NCBI RefSeq assembly: GCF_036320965.1
Contig: NC_092281.1
Coordinates: 14,755,719 to 14,819,718, forward strand
Source of the DNA: Panulirus ornatus
Lineage: Eukaryota > Arthropoda > Malacostraca > Decapoda > Palinuridae
Reading direction: 5' to 3'
Length of the DNA: 64,000 nt
The number at the start of each line of letters is the position of its first letter. Within the stretch, counting starts at the first letter, position 1. The notes beneath the pieces were generated by a model that saw only the letters and a program-made list of their open reading frames with translations, was not told the origin of the DNA and ran no database searches. The translations under genes and the position numbers were made by a program. This document shows, piece by piece, positions 28,346 through 41,954 of the stretch.

Positions 28346-28544
28346 GGCGTGTGTCGTGAGGACAGGTACGGTGCCTCACACCCGTCTTCAGCCTAGACCA
28401 GGGGACGGGGATGGGGTGGTGGGTGACGCGTCCTACCATTAATCAACGCAATGGCAACCTCCCCTCCCGCCACGTGACTTGACAGAATCGTCGTTACCTT
28501 ACGTTTGATCCGAGGTCTACCTCCTCTCTAACCCCGCAACCCGG
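28346..28544. other. Short gene-free stretch
   Basis: Nothing recognised. Confidence 0.5.
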
Positions 28545-28650
28545 TCTACTACCGAGGTTCTCTCTTGAGGGGCTCCGTCTACCACCGAGGTTCTCTCTTG
28601 AGGGGCTCGGTCTACCACCGAGGTTCTCTCTTGAAGGCTCGGTCTACGAA
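28545..28650. repeat. Minisatellite, 33-bp unit, about 3 copies
   Basis: The unit is ACCACCGAGGTTCTCTCTTG followed by AGGGGCTC(C/G)GTCT. The last copy is shortened by a few bases. Confidence 0.9.
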
Positions 28651-28999
28651 GGTGTTTGATGTTGCAGGCGTGGCAACCCCCATACGAGGACGCAACCTCG
28701 CTCGTCTAAGCTCACTGGGAATTTCTAAGGTTCCCCATTTATTCTCGAGAAATCCGTTGCAGGCGCAGCCATCAGCACTCAGCAGGGTACGTCAGCCGCC
28801 CTCCAACTACAAGAGAAGATGATGATTTATGTCCGTCATACACTAATACTTTCCTTAACCACATTCTCCTCCAGACGCAACAGCAGTTCTAGATGGAGAC
28901 AGGAAGAAAATGGTGGAACATTCGGTGGATTAGGTTGCGGGGGCTATTTACGTGGAGCGGGGCGGCGTGTCAAGCCTTCCCAGCCGACAGGTAATTACG
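28651..28999. other. Gene-free stretch
   Basis: Nothing recognised. Confidence 0.5.
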
Positions 29000-29790
29000 C
29001 CAGTCAATCATCAGGCCAACTATCCTACTCCACCAGTCAGCCAACACAGCCTAGCCGGCCAATCATCAGCCCAGCCATCCACAAGTAAAACTACCCCAAT
29101 CATCAAACAGTTTTCAACCGCCAGCCATTAGCCCACTTATTCAGCTAATCAACCCCTATATCTACCCACTCATCCAACCAACACCCCAGTCGCTCATCCG
29201 AGCATTCCTCCACCCACTCATCCCATCAGCACTCCCGTTGCTCATCCAACCAACACACCATTCATTCATTCATTCATTTAACCATTCCTTCACCTAGTCC
29301 TCTAACTCCCACTCCTAGTCACTCATCCAACCAACAATCCAGAAACCCATCTAACCATCCCTCCAACTACTCATCCAACAAACCAGCACACTCCAGTCGC
29401 CCATCCAACCATCCTTTAATCCACTTCTCCAACCACCATTCCACCCACTTCTCCAACCAATCCTCCATCCACCTACTCATCCAACGTCTCTCCACATCCT
29501 CATCCAATCATCCATCTATGCAATTATGAAAGTAATCCACCCCTGTCATCCAATCATCCCTCCCTAACTCATTCAACCAACCCTTTGGTCACTGACCTAA
29601 CAAATCCATCCACAGACACAGACACACACACACACTCACCCAACCCTCCTCCTTCGTCTGACCACCAACCAATTTCACCCTCTTATCCACCCAACTCCCC
29701 TACTCATACACTCAGCCTTATTCAGCCACCCACCCGGGGCTGTCCACCACCCCGCCATCCACCGGGGCTTCGAAGCCCGAACATGATCCT
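29000..29790. repeat. G-poor low-complexity tract rich in CATCCAACCA
   Basis: For almost 800 bp the + strand contains little G and is built from words like CTCATCCAACCA, CCACCCA and CAGTC(G/A)CTCATCC at irregular spacing. Short (CATT)n (29262-29280) and (CA)n (29620-29635) runs are embedded. It looks like an eroded short tandem repeat. No gene. Confidence 0.7.
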
Positions 29791-29879
29791 CCCATGATCC
29801 AACCTCTAATCTCTCCAAACCACTTCAAAACATTTAATTGCGGAGACTTGATGATGTCAATTACCCTCCTCACCCTACT

Positions 29880-30045
29880 GGAGAACCGGCTCTACGGCGA
29901 GTCGGTGCAAGAGAACCAAGGCTATGCAGTTTAGCCGGTGATAGAAAACCGACTGTAAGGTGGAGTCGGTGACAGAGAACCGGGCTGTACACAGGGAATC
30001 GATGCAAGGGGACCGGTTGCACTGTCGTGCGGTCCCCGATGCACT
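29880..30045. repeat. Degenerate minisatellite, about 32-bp unit
   Basis: GAGAACCGGCT, then GAGTCGGTG or a similar word, recurs about every 30-33 bp for four to five units (GAGAACCAAGGC, GAAAACCGACTG, GAGAACCGGGCT, GGGGACCGGTTG). Confidence 0.65.
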
Positions 30046-30221
30046 GCCGGCCATCAAAGCTAGGGAGGGAGGCAATTCAATAGTTGGTAACGAAGGTGGA
30101 TTGAAAGATAATATTTACGCTCGAAAGGTTACAGTCTGTGCGTGTGCCAGCCAGCCAGCCAGCCAGCATGCCCGCCAGCTCCCACCGCCCCATCCCGATG
30201 GGAGATTAGTGGTGATGGGTG

Positions 30222-30223
<2 letters not shown>

Positions 30224-30303
<80 letters not shown>

Positions 30304-30328
30304 GTGCGTGCGTGCGTGCGCGCGCGCG
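30224..30328. repeat. Z-DNA-prone (GT)n-(GCGT)n-(GC)n tract
   Basis: A perfect GT run of 39 units (30224-30301) passes via GCGTGCGTGCGTGCGCGC into alternating GC. It is almost continuous alternating purine-pyrimidine sequence over about 105 bp. Confidence 0.96.
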
Positions 30329-30826
30329 AGGGGAGGGTGTCCTGGGGAGAGCATATGACATACGTAGACTAGGATGTGACAGTGGATCGTGTGGAATGAA
30401 AAGAGCCTAGTGAGAGAGGTCACTATGAAGTGATGGAGGGAGGGGGTGTTGTTAGGTCGGGTGGAGCGATGAAGAGAATGGTGACGGATCGAATGAGGGG
30501 GATTAAGAGGGGTGGATCACTGACGACAACCTTTGGAGATGAAAGAAGACAGGTTTGAGGCGTCAGGGTTTACACCAAATCACCTCTCTCACCCTTGCCG
30601 AAGCTCAGCTGCCCTTGATGCCGTCCGACCAAACTCTTTGTGGTGGCAGTCCAAGGGCACTGCGCATCTCCCTGGCTGATAAGCGGGTTATGAACTCTTT
30701 AAAGAACAAGACTGAAGTTTCCTGCTTGATCAACACACCGAAATTTTTCACGATTCTTCAATCTTTTGGGAACTAGCAAAGTTCTCCGTGGTTGTTTTCA
30801 AAACAATCCTTACTTCTAACTGTACG
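30329..30826. other. Gene-free stretch
   Basis: Purine-rich to about 30550. The segment 30590-30775 has a short open frame on the minus strand that looks conserved-sequence-like to me but matches no family I can name; it may be a retroelement fragment. Confidence 0.4.
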
Positions 30827-30948
30827 TATTGTGCACATTCAACCCTAATTTTGCCTTCATAAAAACCACTGTGCACATTCTGCCCTAATATTTCCTTCAA
30901 TAAAACCATTGTGCACATTTTACGCCAATTTTTCCTTCAATAAAACCT
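30827..30948. repeat. Minisatellite, about 40-bp unit, 3 copies
   Basis: TGTGCACATT, then CCCTAAT, then TTCCTTCA(A)TAAAACC, is repeated three times. Confidence 0.9.
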
Positions 30949-32344
30949 ATCAACTCGACCAAATCTTTCAGTATTATTTTCTCTAAACTGTAAACCTCAC
31001 GTCTGCGTTTCAGCGGGCAGAAACCGTGTGTCTTTTAAGCAATTCTTGTAGTTACGACCTCTGATTGTATCGCACCGCGCAGTAACTGCCCTCACTACGT
31101 TTTCTACAAGGGCAATTTCCCCCCCCCCCAGCCGTAAGGGGTGATGTTAGCACACCAATATCCACTCAGGAGGGAAACCAGCGCTCTCAACAGCATCATC
31201 ATCGGCTGGAGTTTCTTGCTCTGACGGTTCTCAGGATCCAATCCTATCACCGCTCACGACGTGATAGTCGCTTTGTTATGATCAAGTGGGCGAGATCACC
31301 CGACATACTCGATTCCAGGTCCCCCTTTTTTTTTTTTTTCGCTCCTTCGCCCGTTAAGGCAAGATCTGACGACGGTCCTGTGTGAAATACCCCCCAGCTC
31401 CGAGTTCTATTTCCCCTCTCCTTCAACGGCGAATAAGCTCAAATTTCTTTGTTACTGTCATTTTCAGTGACCCATTGGAGAACTTGACTCGTGTTTGACT
31501 GTAGAAAAAAAAATATGTTGAAAGGAGAGACATGCGATATGAGAGCGAGTGAGTGAGTGAGTGAGTGAGTGAGAGGAGGGGGGGAGGTACGAGATGGGGA
31601 GGTACGAGAGGGAGATGAATGGGTTGGGAGGAATGAGAGTAGGTGATCGGCCGTCCACTGTCCTGTTAGTGAAGAGGACAAGAGAACAAGTCATGTGTAA
31701 GAGGGGCAAGGGTTGAGGACTGGAGGGGGTGAACCTTGTGTGTCATTGTACCGCACACGGGAGGGAGGGAGTGGAGGGGCGCCGCTCTGATACAAAGGAA
31801 AGGGGAGGGCAGGTGCGCCCACAAGGGAGGGAGGAAGGGTGAAGGGGACTGGGGTAGGGGGAAAGCATGGATGCAGGTGTTTCACAAAAGAAGAGTGGAG
31901 GGGTACAGGCATGCCCATGGAGAAGGGGTACAAGTCTGCTATAGGCAAGGGGCACACGCTTGCCATTGAGGAGGGGCAGAAGTACATCACATGGTAGGTG
32001 GGGAAGGTGGGAGAGGTTCAGGTATTATTCGTTATACTACAGAGGGGGAGGATGCAAATAATGGGACATGGGCGCGGAGGGAGGAGGCACAGCGATGTAC
32101 AGAGGTCCCAAGCTGGCCAGGTGTGGTGAGGGGCCAGGGGAGACGGTGGTGTGAGGAACGGTGTAAGAGACACATCCCACACGGTGGAGATCGCACCTCG
32201 GGCGGGACACGGCAGATGTCATGCAAAAACACGAGCGAGGAATATTGAAGTACACCTGAGCAGTACTTTGCGTCCGAGAATTACACTGCGTCCATCATGA
32301 CATAACGCAACAACCCAAGTTGCTCGCTCTTTCGTGGACGATAA
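30949..32344. other. Gene-free stretch, purine-rich in part
   Basis: A C-run at 31120-31129, a T-run at 31326-31339, a (GAGT)n run at 31547-31571, and G/A-rich sequence from 31571 to about 32010. GTGATGTTAGCACACCA at 31142 resembles R1-associated words at 58487. No gene recognised. Confidence 0.5.
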
Positions 32345-32600
32345 CCCCTTGACCAGGACGGTACGATCCTTGAGGACGACGTTACGATCCATAAGGACGA
32401 CGGTGCGATCCTTTAGGAGGAAGGTACGATCCCTAAGCACGACGATACGACCCTTAAGGACGACGGTACGGTCCTTGAGGACGACGGTACGGTCCTTGAA
32501 GACGACGGTACGGTCCATCAGGACTACGGTACGGTCCTTGAGGAAGATGGTACGACCCTTGAAGCACGATACCGCGACCTCTGAGTATGATGGACTGACC
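32345..32600. repeat. 21-bp minisatellite, array 2, with tail
   Basis: About eleven units of GGTACGATCCTTGAGGACGA type at 21 bp, ending in a tail with GATGGACTGACCCTTGTC. Same family as the arrays at 10.5 and 39.0 kb. Both strands are open across the array: plus strand TVRSLRT-type heptads, minus strand VLKDRTV-type heptads. Confidence 0.92.
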
Positions 32601-32948
32601 CTTGTCATTTAGGTGTCAGAGTTAAAGCCACACACAGAGTGATACCCTCGAGTTCAATGGTCGACTGAAATCATCAGGAATTCTAAATTTCAATTCGTAA
32701 TTCGTTAGGCATCATTTCCAGTCTATTAGAAAAAAAGACCGTGTTGGTCCCTGACACTCCTGCTTACGGCTGCCCACCTGGCGTGTGCTGCAGGGCGTGA
32801 GGTGAATGCATGGTGAGCACCATGACCAAAATCTACCATGCACTGATTCATGAAGGCATCATCTCCATATGGAACCTTCAGTATCATATCGCACTCTGCG
32901 ACCCATACACCTGCATCTCTGTGTCTCACGTCATACGTCCTACGGTAA
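32601..32948. other. Gene-free stretch
   Basis: Nothing recognised upstream of the R3 copy. Confidence 0.45.
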
Positions 32949-33120
32949 CTTACACAGGTGCAATTCATGCCATGCCTTACTTATTGAGGAGAAAAAGACC
33001 CTGTGGGTCTCTGGATCCACCTGTGAACCTCCTATGTCACTGCACTGTACCAACTGTGCGCTCAAGACCTGCGTCCACGCACCCCTAGAGCCCTGTACCC
33101 TTCACCGACACTATCACTGA
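32949..33120 (+). repeat. R3 interspersed repeat, copy 2
   Basis: Counterpart of 6369-6546; TTACACAGGTG, CATGCCATGCCTTACTT, GGGTCTCTGGATCCACC and CTGTACCCTTCACCGACACT align in order. About 65-70% similar by eye with small indels. Confidence 0.5.
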
Positions 33121-33589
33121 AATGCTTTGTCTATGTGTGAGTGGACCATAAACAACCAGAAATTAAAAAGATTAAAAGAAATGTAATTGCTGGGCTGCAC
33201 TAATTACAGCTGAGCTACAATAACACAGAGACAGCACCAGCCTCTGGCCATACGCCCACCAACCAACGACATCAAGAACTGGGCCACACCACAGCCAGCC
33301 GGGGGGCATTCCCACCCTGTTAGGCCACACGGACCACAGGTCCGAGCCGTGCGCTGGGCGGCGGCAGCAGTCGTCCTCGCGACGTACTATCTACTGGCTA
33401 ATCAAGCACAACGTTATTCATGGACACTCTGGTTAACTCACACAACTCAGTAAATCCTAGTTGGATAATTCCCCCGTAAACAGAGTCGATTAAAACTGCC
33501 CCAGGTCGATGGAGGAAGAAGAAACGTTACCTATGGGGTGTAGGAACTCCTCCACTATCCTCCGGCTTTCCCACAGCTTTCCTCTCACC
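33121..33589. other. Gene-free stretch
   Basis: Nothing recognised. Confidence 0.5.
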
Positions 33590-33700
33590 AGGTAGATCAG
33601 ATACCCACTACAGGCAACGACCATGCTTACCCAAGCCGGTAACCCAAACTCGAACCCAGGGCCTCGAATTATGAGAGTTAACCTTTGCCATGAGAATATC
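33590..33700 (-). mobile_element. Divergent tRNA-like SINE fragment, minus strand
   Basis: On the minus strand TGGCAAAGGTTAA (33678-33690) matches an A-box, and GGGTTCGAGTTTGGG (33645-33659) a B-box, about 35 bases apart as in a tRNA. Downstream GTATCTGATCTACCTGG resembles the body of the 28.2/42.6 kb SINE, but the rest is too diverged to place. A clean clover-leaf is not evident. Confidence 0.45.
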
Positions 33701-33774
33701 GCACAATGTTTCCGTAGGTCTTATATCCCTACGTGTCGGCCTGGGACCATTGTGTTCGTGTAACGCTCCTCTGC

Positions 33775-33910
33775 TCACTCAGGATGGTGGAGGCCGCGGC
33801 TCGTAGGCCTACACGACCATAATTACTATATCCTGGCTGGTGTGGCGCACTCTGTAGGTACTCGCCCACATCTTTTGTACATTTCTCCACTGTTCACCAC
33901 ATGGTCAGGC
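33775..33910 (+). repeat. R1 interspersed repeat, partial copy
   Basis: GGTGGAGGCCGCGGCTCGTA, GGCCTACACGACCAT, CCTGGCTGGTGTGG, CTGTAGGTACT and CATTTCTCCACTGTTCAC occur in order. This is the best-preserved core of the family in the window. Confidence 0.65.
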
Positions 33911-34267
33911 TTCTCCTGACTGTAGACAATGGATTACAATTGGCGTCAATTTCAGTGGCTCAACTCTGTCCTAGGAAGTCACGTTAGGACCCCTGGATTC
34001 AACCAAGCTGTTGGTGGCTGCACCATGTAAGCACGTGCAGCCTTCACAACCAGAGTGGCTGGGGAAGATGATTGTCACAAATTTCTCAGGGAAACTTGAG
34101 AGTGTCCCCTGTCTTAGCTCCTGTGTCGCGTGGTTTACCTCACGGCAGCATGATGCTGGAACTGGACAACACTAAACAGTACCGTCTCTTTCCTCTGGGG
34201 TCATGCTGCGTATCATACCATGACGCTCCTCCCCAACAGAGATTATTCAAAGGGTTTTATTTCTTTA

Positions 34268-34268
<1 letters not shown>
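33911..34268. other. Gene-free stretch
   Basis: Nothing recognised. Confidence 0.5.

Positions 34269-34324
<56 letters not shown>
34269..34324. repeat. Microsatellite (CA)n
   Basis: Perfect CA run of about 28 units. Confidence 0.98.
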
Positions 34325-34326
<2 letters not shown>

Positions 34327-34526
34327 GCAAAGCCTTCCTGTGATGGTGTCAGTGAGGGGCACAGAGCAGGGGCGAGGTCGAAGAACGCACAGATCGTACG
34401 GCTGGCGGTACACATCGACATAAGAGGGTGACAGGTGGGCCTAAGTGAGGCCAGAGGGTCCTTGTCTATTCGAAAGACAAGAGGGGAGAGGGAACAGAAT
34501 TAGTGGTACTGGTGATAACAAAAAGG

Positions 34527-34529
<3 letters not shown>

Positions 34530-34613
<84 letters not shown>
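34530..34613. repeat. Microsatellite (TA)n
   Basis: Perfect TA run of about 42 units. Confidence 0.98.
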
Positions 34614-34616
<3 letters not shown>

Positions 34617-35654
34617 AAAATACGAGAGTACAGCCAAAGAGAAGACTGATACTGTACTTTATATCGGCTTTGATAACAGTACAACGGAGTGGTAAAATAC
34701 CTCAGATATGGGGATACAATCCTAAGAGCATATTGATACAGGTAATAACACAGAGGAGGTTCAAAGTGCGTCTAAATATAGATGTATAATTTACAGGACA
34801 CTAGGCGGGTGAGTAGTACTTCCGTGAGCAGCCGACGTCTACAACCTACCACTACCTACCTACGGACCAGTATTTACAACCGGTCTATTGTGATATAATA
34901 CACACCAGGGCCACGCTGTAATGAGCGGACCCCCAGGGTAATCTTTAGCCGTTCCCTGAGTTTTGATTTCCGACTGAATCACTGGGTTGCCGTCAACATT
35001 CTTTGTAACCCGTAGGGCAAGCCGGTCATTCCCCTCCCAGGTTTTATGAGGTGATGCTCAAACATACGGTTCTAGCAAAGGACGGTACAAGTGCACTGGA
35101 CATGACATCCCACCCCCCAACCAGGAGGCGGACGAGACCCCAACCCATCATTATCAAGCGTGGATGCCACGGCTGTCCTCTTGTCCTCGATGAAAACAAA
35201 GATCGACCTGATCACCAGGTTGGCGCCAAACATGGATCACCAACGTACCCAGAAAAACCAGTTCGTGATCTTGAGAAAAAGAATAGAAAAAAAAAAAGAA
35301 AAATTACTGATCGCCCGAAGAAGAACGTACACGAAAAGAAGAAGCATGAAATGCAAAATTCAATAGGAAACATCTAGTAGGTAAACTCCAGCATTATCTC
35401 CAGATGGGAAAAAGCAAATGAATAAAAAGAAAATACAATCCAGGTGAATCTGTGAGGAGTGAGGGTGTGGGTGAGTGTGTACGGAGGGGGTGGAGAGAGC
35501 CAACAGGCTCTGGAGGAACGGGGGCCCCGCGGCAGTGACTGACCCCAGCCACCCCACCAATACAGTCATTACCCAGGGTCAAATAATACTCCCTCAACCC
35601 CGGTGGTTCCTCCTGACCACCTCCAGGACCACGCCACCAGTTATCCCCCCCTCA
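34614..35654. other. Gene-free stretch
   Basis: No gene recognised. Positions 35270-35360 are A/G-rich; the Lys-rich frame across them (35051-35377) has no family resemblance. Confidence 0.5.
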
Positions 35655-35995
35655 TCCCCCAAAACACACCATGTGCACGGGCACGAAAAAGGCCCTGTGC
35701 ACGGGCACTTTTTTTTTTTTTTGCACCACACCCACACACGTGCACGGCTGACTATTTTGCACCAACTACTCGTGTATGGGCACAGAAGATACTATATGCA
35801 CCACAGCCACACTAGTGCACTAGAACACAGCGAGACCATGTGCATGGGAACAGTAAGGCCATGTGTACCACAGTCACATATGTATATAGACATTACAGAG
35901 GCCATGTGCACCACAGCCACATATGTATAATGGAATACAGAGGCCATGTGCACCACAGGAAAACAGAAGGGAGGACGAGGGAGTTCAAGGGCCAT
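35655..35995. repeat. Minisatellite, about 42-bp unit, about 7-8 copies
   Basis: GCCATGTGCACCACAGCCAC followed by ATATGTAT-type sequence and ACAGAG recurs at about 42 bp; a poly(T) run (35709-35722) interrupts an early copy. The right-hand copies are the most alike. A His-rich 14-residue repeat reads through one frame. Confidence 0.8.
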
Positions 35996-36113
35996 GTGAA
36001 CGCGACGGGTACAATGATAAGGTCGTGGTCGAAGAAAAAAAAGAGAAAAAAAAAACACGTAAAAATTACACCAGTCAAATACTTCCTCTTGTATATACCC
36101 CAGCCTGTGCTTG

Positions 36114-36119
<6 letters not shown>

Positions 36120-36181
<62 letters not shown>
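36120..36181. repeat. Microsatellite (AC)n
   Basis: Perfect AC run of about 31 units. Confidence 0.98.
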
Positions 36182-36183
<2 letters not shown>

Positions 36184-36514
36184 CACCTTCATCACGTAGA
36201 CAGTTAAAAGTTCTCCGAAAGCTACAAGGATGGAACAGTTACAAACCATGGCATGAAATTAAGCACGAAACTTGCTAAAAAAAATGTAGAGAAGTACTTT
36301 TATAGTGTAAGAGTAGCGGATGAAGAGAACAGACTGAATGATGAAGAGAACAGTGTGCAGACGTTTAATAAGATGCAAGATAGTGGAGAAAAAAACAGTT
36401 CAGGAGATGGGGTGCCCCACGAGTGTACATTTCCCATTCAGTTCAGTACAAATAAGGAATTACACAAGACCAGGCATGACAAGACTACTCACCTTCCTAC
36501 CTCTGTGAAACCAC

Positions 36515-36517
<3 letters not shown>
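36182..36517. other. Gene-free stretch
   Basis: GATGAAGAGAACAG occurs twice near 36320-36355. Otherwise nothing recognised. Confidence 0.5.

Positions 36518-36581
<64 letters not shown>
36518..36581. repeat. Microsatellite (GA)n
   Basis: Perfect GA run of about 32 units. Confidence 0.98.
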
Positions 36582-36583
<2 letters not shown>

Positions 36584-36917
36584 AGCAAAGTGCGTGTGGT
36601 TGGTCGGCAGCGGCGCCAGGCTGCTCCTCCCTCGTCCGCTCCTGAACCTCTGGAGGCAGGGAAAGTTTCAACCCCAAACGCTCGACGGGATTACCTCCAC
36701 CTAGTTCCTATCGTGAAAGCAAGCAATTCAAATCATCATATTCGGATCTCCGAGCTCGTATTCCTTGCTGGGCTGCCAACAGCCAGTGTCTACATAACCG
36801 CGTATGGTGGAAATTCATGGGGACTTGTGAGGATAATATTTCGTTACCCTGATGTGCTAGTTGCTTGCTCTACCTTCATCTTTTCACGGACACACGACGT
36901 ACGTTGCTTGTGTGACG
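36582..36917. other. Gene-free stretch
   Basis: A 136-codon frame (36590-37000) extends into the following minisatellite. No domain or signal supports it. Confidence 0.45.
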
Positions 36918-37112
36918 GTCCATCATCCCCTTATCACTCTACCCTCTCACTGCTCCGTAACACACTCCCGTTATCACTATACTCTCCTCGTCCTACGTAA
37001 CCCTTTCCGTTATTCTTGTACTCTCCTCGACCCACGTAACGTCCCACGTAACACATTCCCGTTATGACTGGTACCCTCCACGTGCTCCTTTAACACATTC
37101 CCGTTATCACCC
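36918..37112. repeat. Minisatellite, about 40-bp unit, about 4-5 copies
   Basis: CGTAACACA(C/T)TCCCGTTATCA, then a TACTCTCCTCG(A/T)CC-like word, recurs; one unit carries a short internal duplication of CCCACGTAAC. Confidence 0.8.
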
Positions 37113-38399
37113 TTTTAATTTGATTAGGTATTATGAGTAGTACGGAGACTGAACTCCTGAGTACCACTCATCTGTATTACCAGACGACAAGCTGGAGCTG
37201 CTGGCCACTGCACGTCATCACTGCCATGATAACACGAGGGGAACATTATGCCTAAAAGTTCTCTTCGTGCATCACGCCACGTCCGGGGCGGCAATATCAT
37301 CCATCGCTGTCCGAGACTCTTAACATTGTGACTCGTAGTGAAGAAATGAAAGAGAATTCCCATCCCCGGGCGTGTCAAGCCATAAGTAAACATGGCAACA
37401 GAGTAATATTATACGTCTGCTTGGCACCATGGCAACGGCAGAGGCACTGGCAACATGGCATCGCCCTCTCTTCAACCAGCCTTAAGCGTCATAAAATTAT
37501 GGTTCTAATCTATGGTATATTGGCAAAGTTTGACACATATTTTTAGGGAATAACTCAAAACTTTTTCCCTCTAGAATTATTCTGAGCCTCTTAGACCATT
37601 TGGCACTTAGACACATGGGGGATAGAGAAGGTCATGAGAGGCAGACGGTAACGAGAAGGACGAAAAAGAGACCGAAAAGAACGAAAGAGACGAACGAGAG
37701 TCTAAAGGGGTCAAGAAGGGACGACCGGAGAACCAAAGAGAAGAGCGAGAGAGGACGACTGAAAGACTAAACGCGAAGCCCCGAGGGACACACAGGACAA
37801 GAGAGGGACGAATAAAAAAAACGAAAGACGAGGGGAAGAGGGGACGACTGATGGCCCGTCTGCGAGGATATATCCAAGTCTATCTTGGAAACAAATACGA
37901 TAAAAAAAAAATACAAATACATGAGGCGAGGCCAAATGCAGTCAACAAAATGGGAGTCAACGATGATACAATTGGAGTGGATAAGAGGAGGGAGATGGGT
38001 GGGTAAAAGGAATTACCCGCGGTGACGGGAGACGGGAAGCATAAGACGGACGAGAATGATACGCATGCACTGGGAGTGCATCCGAGGGCCTGGCTGGAGA
38101 GCAATCACACAAAGTGGTTCCTGACGGGGCGACGTCTTCATTATTAGTGTGACTCCTTGACTCTAACTTCTCGCCGGCCCGACCGCCTCGGTCTTACAGG
38201 GAGGGGAGGAGACCAGCAGGGAACACAGAAATGAAACACACCACCACCCACTTATCTGATCAACCCTACTGTTGGGAGAGGGGAGGAGGTCATGGAGGCG
38301 GCGGCAGTGGTGGTGCATACTGGTAGTGGTTGTGTACCTATGGTATAAAAGACTGTCACAGATGTACCAGCATTGATAACAGCAGTGGTGTTGCCTGGC
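37113..38399. other. Gene-free stretch
   Basis: Positions 37625-37830 are strongly purine-biased with GAACGAAAGAGACGA-type words at irregular spacing. No gene recognised. Confidence 0.5.
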
Positions 38400-38870
38400 A
38401 TTTACTAGGTCGTGGCTTCGGAGGACTTCTACGTCTATAGCTTGCGTTGGATCAAGGCTACTGAGTTAAGAAGTTGGTCGACCGGGCTATTGAGAGCCGC
38501 GGCCTGCACGCCCACGCCCCCACCATAGCCTGGCTGGTCTGGTACAGTTTGTAAATACATTCTGGTCCAAGGATTTCCTAAATTTCTCCACCACCGCCGC
38601 GGCGGACCCTATGGTGTTTCTGACGTCTGCAGGCAATGTGATGAATAGCCCTGGGCTTCGTATGTTCGGGATATATTTTCTCTCTCTCTCTCTCCCTCGT
38701 GCTTATCGCGCCTTTTAATTTCAGGGGTAATATTCTATATAGTTTCCCATGCCTGTCGTGACAACAGGGAATTACTGTTGATCGAAAGTCTGGAGCCAAG
38801 CCTTCTAAGACTTTCTTCGTGTATATGATGATTTATCTCTCCCGCCTGCGCTCTAGGTACTACAGCCTCA
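38400..38870 (+). repeat. R1 interspersed repeat, longest copy
   Basis: In order: GCTTCGGAGGACTTC, AGAGCCGCGGCCTG, CACGCCCCCACCATAGCC, TGGCTGGTCTGGTACAG, GGATTTCC, TTTCTCCACCACC, then TTCAGGGGTAATATTC, CATGCCTGTCGTGAC, GCCAAGCCTTCTAAGAC and TGATTTATCTCTCCC. It joins the segment seen at 33.8 and 46.4 kb to the segment seen at 22.5 kb, so it defines the family at about 470 bp or more. I remember similar sequence in decapod genomes, possibly a non-LTR retroelement part. No coding frame. Confidence 0.65.
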
Positions 38871-39042
38871 GTGATATCAGACGACCCCAGCAGTCGTCCA
38901 TCCAGCTGCCTCTGCAACTGTGACACCGTCTGTCGCAGGCATTCTGTTAGTGGTGACATCTGCGGTAACGGCAGCACTACTACTGGCCAGTAAGGTCACG
39001 CCGTTGGTCCTCGCGGCTGTTACAATGGTCACCACAAGCTGA

Positions 39043-39260
39043 GGGAAGTACGACCCTTGAGCACGACGGTATGAACCCCTTATGTACGACGGTGGTACCC
39101 TTGAGCACAACGGGACGACCCTTCAGCATGAAGGTACGACGCCTGGGTGTGACCTATGACCTTGGCTCTTAAGGGTCAAGATAAAGGCCGGGTCATCATT
39201 CCCTGTGGTGGTTTCGTAACCGTTACGCTATGCTCCAAGGGTCAACCTTCGTGGGGAGAA
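39043..39260. repeat. 21-bp minisatellite, array 3, with tail
   Basis: TACGACCCTTGAGCACGACG-type units, four to five copies and diverged, followed by a tail with GACCTTGGCTCTTAAGGGTC that resembles the tails of arrays 1 and 2. Confidence 0.8.
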
Positions 39261-39522
39261 GGCAGTTGTGGTAGTGACAAGGGTCATATAGAGATGGCAG
39301 GTCACGTCACAGAGGCCGAGTAGTGGCGGTATATACATGAACTGTAACAAGTTAAAACAGATGAATAACAGTAACACGTGACAATAAAAGTTAAAACACT
39401 AATACGTAAGTTAGAGCAGTGTTAGTAAGAATTGGGTGGAACAGTTACAGGATGTGATAATCACAGTGGTAAAAGCTGCCAAAGAAACAGGGGTAGTAAC
39501 AATACATCTTGCAGTAACGGGG

Positions 39523-39523
<1 letters not shown>

Positions 39524-39552
<29 letters not shown>
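39524..39552. repeat. Microsatellite (AC)n, short
   Basis: Perfect AC run of about 14 units. Confidence 0.95.
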
Positions 39553-41954
<2,402 letters not shown>

